DNA of 64,000 nucleotides from Microbacteriaceae bacterium (lineage in GTDB: Bacteria; Actinomycetota; Actinomycetes; Actinomycetales; Microbacteriaceae), in NCBI GenBank assembly GCA_031177985.1, contig JAPSJW010000003.1, forward strand, positions 372,001 to 436,000, in the 5' to 3' direction. Below are positions 37,132 to 45,240 of the stretch, in pieces. Both the position numbers and the translations under genes were made by a program. The notes beneath the pieces are model-generated. The model saw only the letters and a program-made list of their open reading frames with translations. It made no database searches and was not told the DNA's origin. The first letter of the stretch is position 1; each line of letters starts with the position of its first letter.

Positions 37132-38247
37132 TCAGTCGAGCGTGCGCCGGACTCCGGTCACCGCCGCCGCACGCGCCCACTCCGAGAAGTCGAACCCCTG
37201 CACTTCGAGGGTGATGGCAGGCGCCTCACGCGACAGCCGCGACCAGAGCGAGGACTCGATCTCCGGTCGCGCGAGCTCCCAGACCGGCAGTCCGTCTCCC
37301 GTCAGCACGATCTTCTGCGGGTCGACGGCGTGCACGACCACCGCCAGAAGCGCACCGAGAGCGGTGCCCGCGTCGGCGAAGGCACGGCGGGAGACCGGGT
37401 CGCCGGCTCGGGCGCGCTCCACCGCCTCCTGGTAGCTCGCCGCACGAGCGGAGTGCGCGATGACCTCGTTGGGCAGGTAGCTCGAGACGCAGCCGCGGTG
37501 CCCATGGGCGCAGATCGGGCCGGACGGGTCGACCGCCGCGTGGTCGAGGCTGCCCGCCTTGCCGTGCGCTCCCTGCACGACCCGCCCGTGCACGACCAGG
37601 CCGACGCCGACGCCCACGCCGACCGTCACCAGGGCCATCGACTCCAGGCCGGAGCCGAACCCGAACCAGTGCTCCATGGCTGTCAGAGCGTGCACATCGT
37701 TCTCGATGGCGGCCGGAAGGCCTGTCGCCTGGCCCAGCAGCGCTTCGAGCGGGACGTCGAACCAGCCGAGGAACGGCGAGCGCAGCAGCTGACCGCCCTT
37801 CGCCACCTCCCCCGCCAGCCCGACGCCGAGCGCGGTGACGGGCTCCCCTGCCGCGAGCTCCTCCACCTGCGCCGCGACCAGCTCGACGACGTCGCCGACA
37901 TCCCGCGAGGGCAGTGGCGCCTCGACCGAGACCTGCGTCCGACCCCGGAGATCGGTGCGCACGGCGTACGACGCATCCCCCGTGAGCTTCACCCCGACGA
38001 ACCGGCGGGCGTCGGCCCGGACGTCGAGCAGCTCGGAGGGACGCCCGGTCGTCGACCGAAGTTCGTGGCCACCCTCGACCAGCAGGCCGGCGTCGACGAG
38101 ATCGCGCGTGATCCGGGTCAGACTCGCCCGCGACAGACCCAGCCGTCGTGCCAGCTCGGCACGCGGGAGCGGGCCACGCAGCAGGACCTCGAGCAGGGTC
38201 GCGCGCGCTCCGGGCGACAATCCGCGCCATTCGTCGACCTCGACCAC
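37132..38247 (-). CDS. ROK-family transcriptional regulator
   Basis: The protein has 371 residues. An N-terminal MarR-like helix-turn-helix (LPRAELARRLGLSRASLTRITRDLVDAGL) is joined to a ROK sugar-kinase-like domain. The ROK zinc motif normally reads CxCGxxGC; here it is CAHGHRGC, so the middle cysteine is histidine, and the next glutamate is missing. It likely represses the adjacent operon and its own gene. The GTG at 38247 follows GGGAGG, six bases away. The galactoside operon lies directly downstream on the same strand. Confidence 0.9.
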   Translation of the reverse strand: MVEVDEWRGLSPGARATLLEVLLRGPLPRAELARRLGLSRASLTRITRDLVDAGLLVEGGHELRSTTGRPSELLDVRADARRFVGVKLTGDASYAVRTDLRGRTQVSVEAPLPSRDVGDVVELVAAQVEELAAGEPVTALGVGLAGEVAKGGQLLRSPFLGWFDVPLEALLGQATGLPAAIENDVHALTAMEHWFGFGSGLESMALVTVGVGVGVGLVVHGRVVQGAHGKAGSLDHAAVDPSGPICAHGHRGCVSSYLPNEVIAHSARAASYQEAVERARAGDPVSRRAFADAGTALGALLAVVVHAVDPQKIVLTGDGLPVWELARPEIESSLWSRLSREAPAITLEVQGFDFSEWARAAAVTGVRRTLD

Positions 38248-38287
38248 GTCAGCCTCCCGTTCGGGACATCATGCCAGAATGGCGAAC

Positions 38288-38310
38288 CTTTGTTCCGTCA
38301 CGGAACACAG
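38288..38310 (-). promoter_or_regulatory. Second ROK-type operator, upstream of the regulator gene
   Basis: CTTTGT-N11-ACACAG, the same half-site spacing as the site at 37105-37127, with the perfect dyad TGTTCCG-TCA-CGGAACA at its core (38291-38307). It is 41 bases before the GTG at 38247, with a CATGAT -10-like box at 38268-38273 in between. Confidence 0.55.
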
Positions 38311-38327
38311 GGCCGCGGAATCGGCGG

Positions 38328-39146
38328 TCAGTCGAGGAACAGCGCGCGCAGCCGCCGGGTCGTGAAGACGAGCCCGATGGCGATCATGACGACGTAGTAC
38401 AGCAGGTGGCCGAGCAGGGCGAGACTCAGGGCGCCAGTGGTGAGACCCCTGACGAGCTCGACCCCGTGCCACAGCGGCAGCGCCTGGATGATCCACTGGA
38501 TGGGCTCCGGGTAGACCGTGATCGGGTAGAAGGTCGCCGAGAAGAGGAACATCGGCAGCATGAAGAACTGGATCCAGTCCATCTGCTGGAAGGTCTTCAT
38601 GTAGCTCGTGATCGCCATGCCGAGGCTCGCGAACCCGAACGCGATGATCACGATCGCGGGGAGGGCGAGGATCGCCGTCCAGGAGAGGTTGAGGCCGAGC
38701 AGCTGCATGACGATCATGAAGCCGGTCGCGTAGGCCGCTCCGCGCAGCAGGGCGAGGGAGATCTCGCCGAGAGCGACGTCGAGCGGGCCGAGCGAGGTCG
38801 CGAGCATGCCGTTGTAGAGCTTGCCGAAGTTCATCTTGAAGAAGACGTTCCAGGTGGAGTCGTAGATCGCCCCGTTCATCGCCGAGACCGCGAGCAGAGC
38901 AGGGGCGATGAAGGCCGCGTACGACACCTCGCCGCCCGCCGTCGTGCCGACCGTGCCGACGAACGACCCGAGCCCGATCCCGAGCGACAGCAGGTAGAAC
39001 ACCGGCTCGAAGAAGCCGCTGAGCACGACCCAGTAGTTCGTGCTGCGGGTGGCGAGCAGGCCGCGGCCGACCACCGCGCGGGCGTTGCCCGCGTAGAGCC
39101 CGCGCAGCCCTCCGGTGCGCGCCGGTGCCGTCGTGGTGGCCGTCAC
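38328..39146 (-). CDS. ABC-2 type exporter permease (second)
   Basis: The protein has 272 residues with six hydrophobic spans and the ABC-2 permease motif MLPMFLFSATFYPITVYP near the end of the domain. It forms the exporter channel with the neighbouring permease. GTG 39146 overlaps that gene's stop as GTGA. The family commonly exports antibiotics, lipids or polysaccharides; no substrate can be assigned. Confidence 0.9.
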   Translation of the reverse strand: MTATTTAPARTGGLRGLYAGNARAVVGRGLLATRSTNYWVVLSGFFEPVFYLLSLGIGLGSFVGTVGTTAGGEVSYAAFIAPALLAVSAMNGAIYDSTWNVFFKMNFGKLYNGMLATSLGPLDVALGEISLALLRGAAYATGFMIVMQLLGLNLSWTAILALPAIVIIAFGFASLGMAITSYMKTFQQMDWIQFFMLPMFLFSATFYPITVYPEPIQWIIQALPLWHGVELVRGLTTGALSLALLGHLLYYVVMIAIGLVFTTRRLRALFLD

Positions 39147-39982
39147 TTGTTCAGCCTCCTGGTCACGACGCGCTGCGTGGCGAGCCAGCCCCAGGCCGCG
39201 AGCCCCACGAGGTAGACGACGTGGATGACGGTGAGCCAGATCGGCTCCTCGAGCCCGTAGCTGAAGACGCGGCTGAGCTCGGTGCCGTGCCAGAGCGGCG
39301 AGATCCAGCCGATCCACTGCAGGTACACGGGCAGCTGCTCGAGCGGGAAGAACGTGCCCGAGAAGAGGAACATCGGCAGGACGCCGAAGCGCATGATCAT
39401 CGCCATCTGGCCCTTGTCCTCCTCGACGCCGGAGGAGTAGCTGCCGATGAGCGTCGCGACGGCGAGCCCGGTGAGGGCGGCCGCGGGGATCATCAGCCAG
39501 CCGAGCGACGACGGCACGGCGCCGAAGAGCAGCATGATGACGAAGTAGATCGTGACGGTCGGCACGATGCGCGCGAGCATCGCGAGGTACATGCCGCTCG
39601 CGATCTGACGGCCCGAGATCGGCGCGGCGTTCATGGCGTAGAAGATCGGGACCCACTTGAAGCCGAGCAGGAACGGATAGGTCGCCTCCTCGGCGGCGAC
39701 GGTCACGGCGGCCGAGGCGAGCAGAGCCGGTGCGACGAAGGCGAGGTAGCCGACACCCTGCAGCCCCGAGGCGTTCTGATCCACGAGGGTCGCGAGCCCG
39801 ATGCCGAGCGCGAAGAGGTAGACGAGCGGATTCCCGATGCTCGTCGCCACGATGGTCTGCGCGTACGCCCGCATGCCGAGGAGCTTGTGCTCCATCACGT
39901 AGAAGGCGCCGAACCGCCGGGGCTTGGCGCCGGCCGCGAGAATCGCCGCGGTGTCGTGCTCCTCGAGAGGTGTCGCGCTCAT
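39143..39982 (-). CDS. ABC-2 type exporter permease (first)
   Basis: The protein has 279 residues and six spans, with VLPMFLFSGTFFPLEQLPVYLQ, the same motif as its neighbour, showing the two are paralogues. It starts at ATG 39982, overlapping the ATPase stop as ATGA. The arrangement ATPase-permease-permease is typical of a DrrABC-like exporter. Confidence 0.9.
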   Translation of the reverse strand: MSATPLEEHDTAAILAAGAKPRRFGAFYVMEHKLLGMRAYAQTIVATSIGNPLVYLFALGIGLATLVDQNASGLQGVGYLAFVAPALLASAAVTVAAEEATYPFLLGFKWVPIFYAMNAAPISGRQIASGMYLAMLARIVPTVTIYFVIMLLFGAVPSSLGWLMIPAAALTGLAVATLIGSYSSGVEEDKGQMAMIMRFGVLPMFLFSGTFFPLEQLPVYLQWIGWISPLWHGTELSRVFSYGLEEPIWLTVIHVVYLVGLAAWGWLATQRVVTRRLNK

Positions 39983-40905
39983 TCGATGAGGCTCCGCCCG
40001 GTGAGACGCAGGAAGACGTCCTCGAGGCTCGATCGCCGAACGAGGCTCGTCATCGGCTGAAGCCCGGCCGAGGTGATGCGCTCGAGCTCGGCCTCGCCGT
40101 TGTCCGAGTACACGAGGATGCGGTCGGGCAGCACCTCGATGCGCTCGCCGCTGCCGTGCAGCTGCTCGGCGACGACGGCGTTCCGGTCGCTGCCGAAGCG
40201 CACCTCGAGCACCTCGCGACTCGAGTGCTTGCGGATGAGCTCGGCCGGCGACCCCTCCGCCATGATCTTGCCCTTGTCGACCACGATCAGCCGGTCGCAA
40301 AGCTGCTCGGCCTCGTCCATGTAGTGGGTCGTGAGCACGAGCGTGGTGCCCTGCTCCTTGAGGCGGAAGAGGCGGTCCCACAGGATGTGCCGCGCCTGCG
40401 GGTCGAGGCCCGTCGTCGGCTCGTCGAGCAGCAGGATGCGGGGGTCGTTGATGAGCGCGCGGGCGATCGTGAGGCGGCGCTTCATGCCGCCGGAGAGGTC
40501 GTCGACCTTCGCCTTCGCCCGGTCCTCGAGCTGGGCGAAGGCGAGCAGCTCGTCGGCCCGCTTCTCCACCTGCTTGCGCGGAAGCCCGAAGTAGCGCCCG
40601 TACACGATCAGGTTGTCGCGGGCCCGCAGCTCCGTGTCGAGGTTGTCCTGCTGCGGCACGACGCCCAGTCGGGAGCGGATCTCCGGTCCGTGCTGGTCAG
40701 GGTCCAGCCCGAGGATGCTCAGCGTGCCGCTGGTGCGGGTCGACACCGCTCCCACCATGCGCATCGTCGTCGACTTGCCGGCTCCGTTCGGGCCGAGCAG
40801 ACCGAAGGACTCGCCGGGGGCGACCTCGAAGTCGAGCCCGTCGACGGCCGCAAAGTCCTTGTACTTCTTGACGAGCGAGGTCGCTGTGATGACGGGCGCT
40901 GGCAC
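39979..40905 (-). CDS. ABC exporter ATP-binding protein (DrrA-like)
   Basis: The protein has 308 residues. Walker A GPNGAGKST, signature LSGGMKRRLTIARAL, Walker B ILLLDEPTTGLD and the H-loop TTHYMDEAEQ are complete, with a C-terminal extension of about 80 residues seen in DrrA-type exporters. GTG 40905 is chosen because TACGCT lies seven bases upstream and the beta strand of the ABC fold starts six residues in; an ATG at 40935 with AGAGG upstream would add ten unlikely residues. Two GTCAAC palindromes lie upstream and are shared with the divergent HTH gene. Confidence 0.9.
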   Translation of the reverse strand: MPAPVITATSLVKKYKDFAAVDGLDFEVAPGESFGLLGPNGAGKSTTMRMVGAVSTRTSGTLSILGLDPDQHGPEIRSRLGVVPQQDNLDTELRARDNLIVYGRYFGLPRKQVEKRADELLAFAQLEDRAKAKVDDLSGGMKRRLTIARALINDPRILLLDEPTTGLDPQARHILWDRLFRLKEQGTTLVLTTHYMDEAEQLCDRLIVVDKGKIMAEGSPAELIRKHSSREVLEVRFGSDRNAVVAEQLHGSGERIEVLPDRILVYSDNGEAELERITSAGLQPMTSLVRRSSLEDVFLRLTGRSLIE

Positions 40906-40912
40906 GCAGTCG

Positions 40913-40918
40913 AGCGTA
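40913..40918 (-). promoter_or_regulatory. -10 box of the DrrA-like ATPase gene
   Basis: TACGCT on the minus strand is followed by seven bases and GTG 40905. A matching -35 is not evident, so an activator or the nearby palindromes may matter. Confidence 0.4.
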
Positions 40919-40944
40919 GCCGGATGCGGCGACATGGGACCTCT

Positions 40945-40988
40945 GTCAACCGAAGTTGACGAGCATCGGACTGTCAACTACGGTTGAC
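40945..40988. promoter_or_regulatory. Two identical-arm palindromes between divergent exporters
   Basis: GTCAAC-CGAA-GTTGAC (40945-40960) and GTCAAC-TACG-GTTGAC (40973-40988) are perfect dyads with identical 6-base arms, 28 bases apart. For the rightward gene a TTGACG -35 (40956-40961) falls in the first site and a TACGGT -10 (40979-40984) in the second, at 17-base spacing. They are likely operators for the HTH protein encoded next. Confidence 0.8.
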
Positions 40989-40991
40989 GGC

Positions 40992-41198
40992 ATGACGCTC
41001 CACACCCTGGCCGGAGAGGCGGACGCCGAAGACCCGCTCGCCGCCCTGCGTGCCGTCCGGGCGATGCGCCGAGAGCTCGACCTGCATGAAGCGGGTCTTG
41101 TGCGACGAGCGCGTAACCTCGGTTACGGCTGGCAGATGATCGCTACCGCGCTCGGCGTCACCCGGCAGGCCGTGCACAAGAAGTACGGCCGACGCTAG
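40992..41198 (+). CDS. Small helix-turn-helix protein (68 residues)
   Basis: The protein is only 68 residues. Residues 15-45 form a charged helical segment and residues 46-66 (YGWQMIATALGVTRQAVHKK) form a clear helix-turn-helix ending at KYGRR. It has no ligand-binding domain. It is transcribed from a promoter lying in the two GTCAAC palindromes and starts about eight bases after the -10, so the mRNA is leaderless. It is the obvious candidate to bind those sites and control both exporters. It is followed 18 bases later by the second exporter gene. Confidence 0.8.
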   Translation: MTLHTLAGEADAEDPLAALRAVRAMRRELDLHEAGLVRRARNLGYGWQMIATALGVTRQAVHKKYGRR

Positions 41199-41216
41199 TC
41201 CCCACGAGGAAGAACC

Positions 41217-43067
41217 ATGTCCGACAACCGCACCCGTCCGCGCCGCTCGCCGTTCAGCGCTCCCGAGGAGACCGGCCCCCGCGCCACCTTCCGGCAGCTG
41301 CTGCCCTATCTGCTCGAGCACCGCCGCGTGCTCTCGTTCGTCGTCGTGCTCAGCGTCCTCGGCGCCGCGGCCTCGCTCGCCCAGCCCCTCCTCGTGGGTC
41401 AGGTCATCACGGCGGTCGACAACAATCAGGGCCTCGGAACGCTCGTCTGGATCCTCGTCGGCCTCGTCGTCGTCTCCGCTCTCATCAGCGGCTATCAGCA
41501 TTACCTGCTGCAGCGCACCGGAGAAGGGGTCGTGCTCTCGAGCCGCAAGCGGCTCGTCGCGAGGATGCTGAACCTCCCGATCAGCGAGTTCGACTCCCGC
41601 CGCACCGGCGACCTGGTGTCCCGAGTGGGGTCGGACACCACGCTGCTGCGCGCGGTGCTCACGCAGGGTCTCGTCGAGGCGATCGGCGGCGCTCTCACCT
41701 TCGTCGGAGCCCTCATCGCGATGCTCATCATCGACCCGGTGCTGCTCGGGCTCACGCTGCTCGTGGTCGCGATCGCGATCGTCACGGTCACGACGCTGTC
41801 CAGTCGCATCCGGGTGGCCAGCGCGCAGGCCCAGGAGAGCGTCGGCGACCTCGCGGCCGCGGTCGAGCGGGCCGTGGGCGCCGTGCGCACCGTGCGGGCC
41901 GCGAACGCCACGGAGCGCGAGATCGAGGTCATCGGACGCAACGCCGAGAACGCCTGGAAGGCCGGCATCCGCGTCGCCCGGATCTCGGCCTTCGTCGTGC
42001 CGGTCGCAGGCATCGCCATGCAGGTCGCGTTCCTGACCGTGCTGGGTGTCGGCGGCTTCCGCGTCGCGAGCGGAGCGATCGAGGTCGCGTCGCTCGTCTC
42101 GTTCATCCTGTTCCTCTTCATGATGATCCTGCCCCTCGGCCAGGCGTTCGGGGCGATCACCGCCGTGAACCAGGCGCTCGGCGCGCTCGGTCGCATCCAG
42201 GAGATCATCGCCATCCCCAGCGAGAGCGAGGCGGATGCCGGCGTGCAGCCCACGGCGGACGCACCGGCTGCGGATGCGGCGATCAGCTTCGAGGACGTGC
42301 ACTTCACCTACCCCGAGACGGCGCACAAGACGGAGCAGGAGAAGGTCGTCGCCGAGGAGCTCGGTGAGGAGTTCATCGAGCACGACCGTGTGGTGCTGCG
42401 GGGTGTGTCGTTCGAGGTGCCGCGCGGCAAGCGCACCGCGCTCGTCGGCCCGTCGGGCGCAGGGAAGAGCACCATCTTCGCCCTGGTCGAGCGGTTCTAC
42501 GACCCGACCGAGGGCGTGCTCCGGATGGACGGCGTGGACATCCGCGGGCTCGACCGCGAGGAGCTGCGCTCTCGCATCGGCTACGTCGAGCAGGACGCTC
42601 CCGTGCTCGCCGGATCGATCCGCGAGAACCTGCTGCTGGGCAAGCCCGACGCCACCGACGAGGAGTGCGTGCAGGTGCTGCGCGAGGTCAACCTCACCGA
42701 GGTGCTCGAGCGCAACGAGCTCGGCCTCGGCGCTCCCGTCGGCGAGGACGGCGTCATGCTGTCCGGTGGCGAGCGCCAGCGCCTCGCGATCGCCCGCGCC
42801 CTGCTCGCGGCTCCGCCCATCCTGCTGCTCGACGAGTCCACCTCGAGCCTCGACGGCCTCAACGAGCAGCGGTTGCGCGAGGCGATCGACGCCGTGGCCG
42901 AGAACCGCACCCTGCTCGTGATCGCCCACCGGCTCTCGACCGTCGTCGACTCCGACCGGATCGTCGTGCTCGAGCGGGGCCAGGTCGTCGGCGTCGGCAC
43001 CCACTCCGAGCTCGTCGAGTCCACCCCGCTCTACCGCGACCTCGCCAAGCACCAGCTGCTGGTCTGA
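41217..43067 (+). CDS. ABC exporter, fused membrane and ATPase domains
   Basis: The protein has 616 residues. The membrane domain (about 30-325) has six spans and the ATPase (about 360-600) has Walker A GPSGAGKST, signature LSGGERQRLAIARAL and Walker B ILLLDESTSSLD. Between FEDVHFTYPE and the VVLRGVSFEV strand there is an unusual charged insert of about 25 residues (HKTEQEKVVAEELGEEFIEH). It is a homodimer-type multidrug or lipid exporter. ATG 41217 follows GAGGAAG. It probably forms a transcription unit with the HTH gene. Confidence 0.93.
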   Translation: MSDNRTRPRRSPFSAPEETGPRATFRQLLPYLLEHRRVLSFVVVLSVLGAAASLAQPLLVGQVITAVDNNQGLGTLVWILVGLVVVSALISGYQHYLLQRTGEGVVLSSRKRLVARMLNLPISEFDSRRTGDLVSRVGSDTTLLRAVLTQGLVEAIGGALTFVGALIAMLIIDPVLLGLTLLVVAIAIVTVTTLSSRIRVASAQAQESVGDLAAAVERAVGAVRTVRAANATEREIEVIGRNAENAWKAGIRVARISAFVVPVAGIAMQVAFLTVLGVGGFRVASGAIEVASLVSFILFLFMMILPLGQAFGAITAVNQALGALGRIQEIIAIPSESEADAGVQPTADAPAADAAISFEDVHFTYPETAHKTEQEKVVAEELGEEFIEHDRVVLRGVSFEVPRGKRTALVGPSGAGKSTIFALVERFYDPTEGVLRMDGVDIRGLDREELRSRIGYVEQDAPVLAGSIRENLLLGKPDATDEECVQVLREVNLTEVLERNELGLGAPVGEDGVMLSGGERQRLAIARALLAAPPILLLDESTSSLDGLNEQRLREAIDAVAENRTLLVIAHRLSTVVDSDRIVVLERGQVVGVGTHSELVESTPLYRDLAKHQLLV

Positions 43068-43076
43068 GCTCGGGCG

Positions 43077-45170
43077 TCAGCTCGCCGGCACGACCTCCGC
43101 GATGCGCAGCGCGGCGGATGCGGGGGCGTCGACCGCGAGCATGCTGACCTCGCCCGACCCGCTGAGCGGAACCTCGACTGTGGCCGCGAGGTCCGCCGTC
43201 GACGACCCGATCGTCCAGTCTGTGCGTCCCTCCTCGTTCGCCGGCTCCAGGCGGACGGCGTAGTCGCCGGCGAGCGACGGAGAGGCCAGCACGAGGAACG
43301 CTCCACCGTTCTGTCCGGTGGGGGCCGGAGACTCGTCGGCATGGGCCGCCCAGGTGCCCTGCCCGGGCACCGCGACGACCACATCCCCGGCCTCGGTGTC
43401 GAGCATCACGAACCGGTCGTTCGAGGCCACCACCGCGGCGGGATCCGCGTGCATCGCGGCACCCGACCCGACCAGCAGGTAGCGCCGCGGCTCGCCGTCC
43501 CAGAAGGTGTCGCGGCGCAGGTAGGTGCTGTTGACGTCGGCGAAGCTCGTGTCGGGCTCGGTGCGCATGCCGTAGGCCAGCCAGAGCTGCTCGAAGAAGT
43601 CCGGCGAGGCGACGAGCACGTCCTTGCCGCCGCGCTCCTCGACCCAGGAGACGGCCTCGTCGAAGTCCTCGTCGTACTGCTGACGCTCGGCGAAGTCGAC
43701 CGAGAAGTCGGTGGACGCGACCGCGGCGTTCACGCCGATCACCGGCACAGTCGCGACCAGGACGGCCGCGACGACCACCCGCGGATGCCAGCGCACCCTG
43801 GCGGCGATGGCCTCCCAGCCGAGCGCCACCGCGACGAGCACGAGGGGCACGAGGAGGATGACGGCGCGCTGCTGGCTGTAGCCGCGCTGCGCGAGCGTGA
43901 GGTAGCCGACATAGAGCGCGGCGAACAGCAGCAGCCCGTACAGCCATCCGTCGCGGCGACGCAGGAGCAGCGCCGCGACGAGCGCCGCGACGGCGGCGAC
44001 CAGGGCGACGAGCGTGAGCCAGCGGAAGGACGACCCGGCGTAGAAGCCCTCGGTGCCGAGCGCGCGCCCGATCGACACCCACGGATCCGCGTGGGCGAAC
44101 CAGGAGCTCCGGTCGTCCTGGTCTCCGCCGCGCAGGCCGAGAAGCATCGTGCGGGCGCCTCGGTACCAGGCGAAGGGCGAGATGACGACGGCCACGGCGC
44201 CGGCCGCCGCCGCACGCTTGAACGCGCCGACCCGCGTGCCCTTGCGGGCGAGCAGCACGGCCGCGCCGAGCGCCGGCAGCACGAACACGAGGTACTCGGT
44301 GTAGACCGCCGCGGTGCCGGCCAGCAGGAGGGCCGCCGGCAGCACGAACCTCCACTGCCGGGCCGCGAGCACGCCCACGGCCACAGAGGCGATCGCGAGC
44401 GAGACGCCCAGCAGCGAGTCGGAGTTCTGGTTGTAGACCTGCTGCAGCAGCGGTGATGAGAAGCCGCCTGCCGCCCCCGCGAGGAGCGCCACCCACCACC
44501 GTGCTCCCAGCAGGCGGGCGGCGCCAGCCGTCGCGACGGCGACGAGCAGCACCCAGAGGCCCAGCAGCGGGATGAGAGTGTCGGCGGCGTCGGCGCCGAG
44601 CACGGTGTCGATCGTCGCGTGCACCATGGGCTGACCCATCCGCACCGGGCGGTCGATCGCGGCGGAGGCCGGTCCGTGCGCGAGCAGCAGCGCGCCCTCC
44701 CCCGGCAGCTCGGAGATCGTCGGGCGCGGCCAGATCCGCTGCTGCCGCAGCCAGTCGGCCTCGGAGACGTAGAAGATCGCGTCCATGCTCCGGTTGCCCG
44801 AGACCGACATCGCGCGGCTCGACCCCGCGATCATCGCCGGCAGCTGGGACAGAACCGCGGCGGCGACCCCGATCGCCGTGGTCGCCGAGATCAGCACCGC
44901 CTCCGCGCGGGTCCACCGCCAGCGCAGCCGTCCGCGCCGCTGCGCCACAACGAGGCACCCGGCGAGGACGAGCACGACGCCTGCCAGCCCGGCCGGCACC
45001 GGCACGAGCAGCGCGGTCCAGTGCAGCACGGAGGAGAGGAGGGCCGCGCCGAGCACGGGCGCGAAGATCAGGAGTCTGCGCTTGACATCGGGTGCTGCCG
45101 GGGCGAGCACCGCGATGCCGACCACCGTGAGCACGAGCCATCCGACGGCGACTGTGAGGGCGGGGAGCAC
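43077..45170 (-). CDS. Large multi-spanning membrane protein, GT-C-like
   Basis: The protein has 697 residues. About 12-13 hydrophobic segments occupy residues 1-480, with an extracytoplasmic-looking loop (NRSMDAIFYVSEADWLRQQRI) after the third or fourth; the final 200 residues are soluble. The layout resembles lipid-linked-sugar (GT-C) glycosyltransferases, but I do not recognise the family. GTG 45170 has TAGGAT six bases upstream (leaderless). It converges on the exporter gene with nine bases between stops. Confidence 0.6.
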   Translation of the reverse strand: MLPALTVAVGWLVLTVVGIAVLAPAAPDVKRRLLIFAPVLGAALLSSVLHWTALLVPVPAGLAGVVLVLAGCLVVAQRRGRLRWRWTRAEAVLISATTAIGVAAAVLSQLPAMIAGSSRAMSVSGNRSMDAIFYVSEADWLRQQRIWPRPTISELPGEGALLLAHGPASAAIDRPVRMGQPMVHATIDTVLGADAADTLIPLLGLWVLLVAVATAGAARLLGARWWVALLAGAAGGFSSPLLQQVYNQNSDSLLGVSLAIASVAVGVLAARQWRFVLPAALLLAGTAAVYTEYLVFVLPALGAAVLLARKGTRVGAFKRAAAAGAVAVVISPFAWYRGARTMLLGLRGGDQDDRSSWFAHADPWVSIGRALGTEGFYAGSSFRWLTLVALVAAVAALVAALLLRRRDGWLYGLLLFAALYVGYLTLAQRGYSQQRAVILLVPLVLVAVALGWEAIAARVRWHPRVVVAAVLVATVPVIGVNAAVASTDFSVDFAERQQYDEDFDEAVSWVEERGGKDVLVASPDFFEQLWLAYGMRTEPDTSFADVNSTYLRRDTFWDGEPRRYLLVGSGAAMHADPAAVVASNDRFVMLDTEAGDVVVAVPGQGTWAAHADESPAPTGQNGGAFLVLASPSLAGDYAVRLEPANEEGRTDWTIGSSTADLAATVEVPLSGSGEVSMLAVDAPASAALRIAEVVPAS

Positions 45171-45176
45171 CAGAAG

Positions 45177-45182
45177 ATCCTA
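45177..45182 (-). promoter_or_regulatory. -10 box of the membrane-protein gene, leaderless
   Basis: TAGGAT on the minus strand is followed by six bases and GTG 45170. Confidence 0.5.
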
Positions 45183-45216
45183 GGGGTCGGATGCGACGGA
45201 ACGTCACAGCCTGTCG

Positions 45217-45235
45217 GGCGCGCCAGCAGCGCGCC
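45217..45235 (-). terminator. Terminator of the pncA-gabD-RNA methyltransferase operon
   Basis: GGCGCGC (45217-45223) and GCGCGCC (45229-45235) form a 7-base-pair stem, five bases past the methyltransferase stop at 45241, and before the next gene's promoter. Confidence 0.55.
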
Positions 45236-45240
45236 TCGGA

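Noticed and set aside
40906-40935. An ATG at 40935 as the start of the DrrA-like ATPase
   Set aside because: It would add ten residues without family match. The GTG at 40905 has a -10 box seven bases upstream and puts the ABC fold at the usual position. The ATG is not excluded because AGAGG precedes it.
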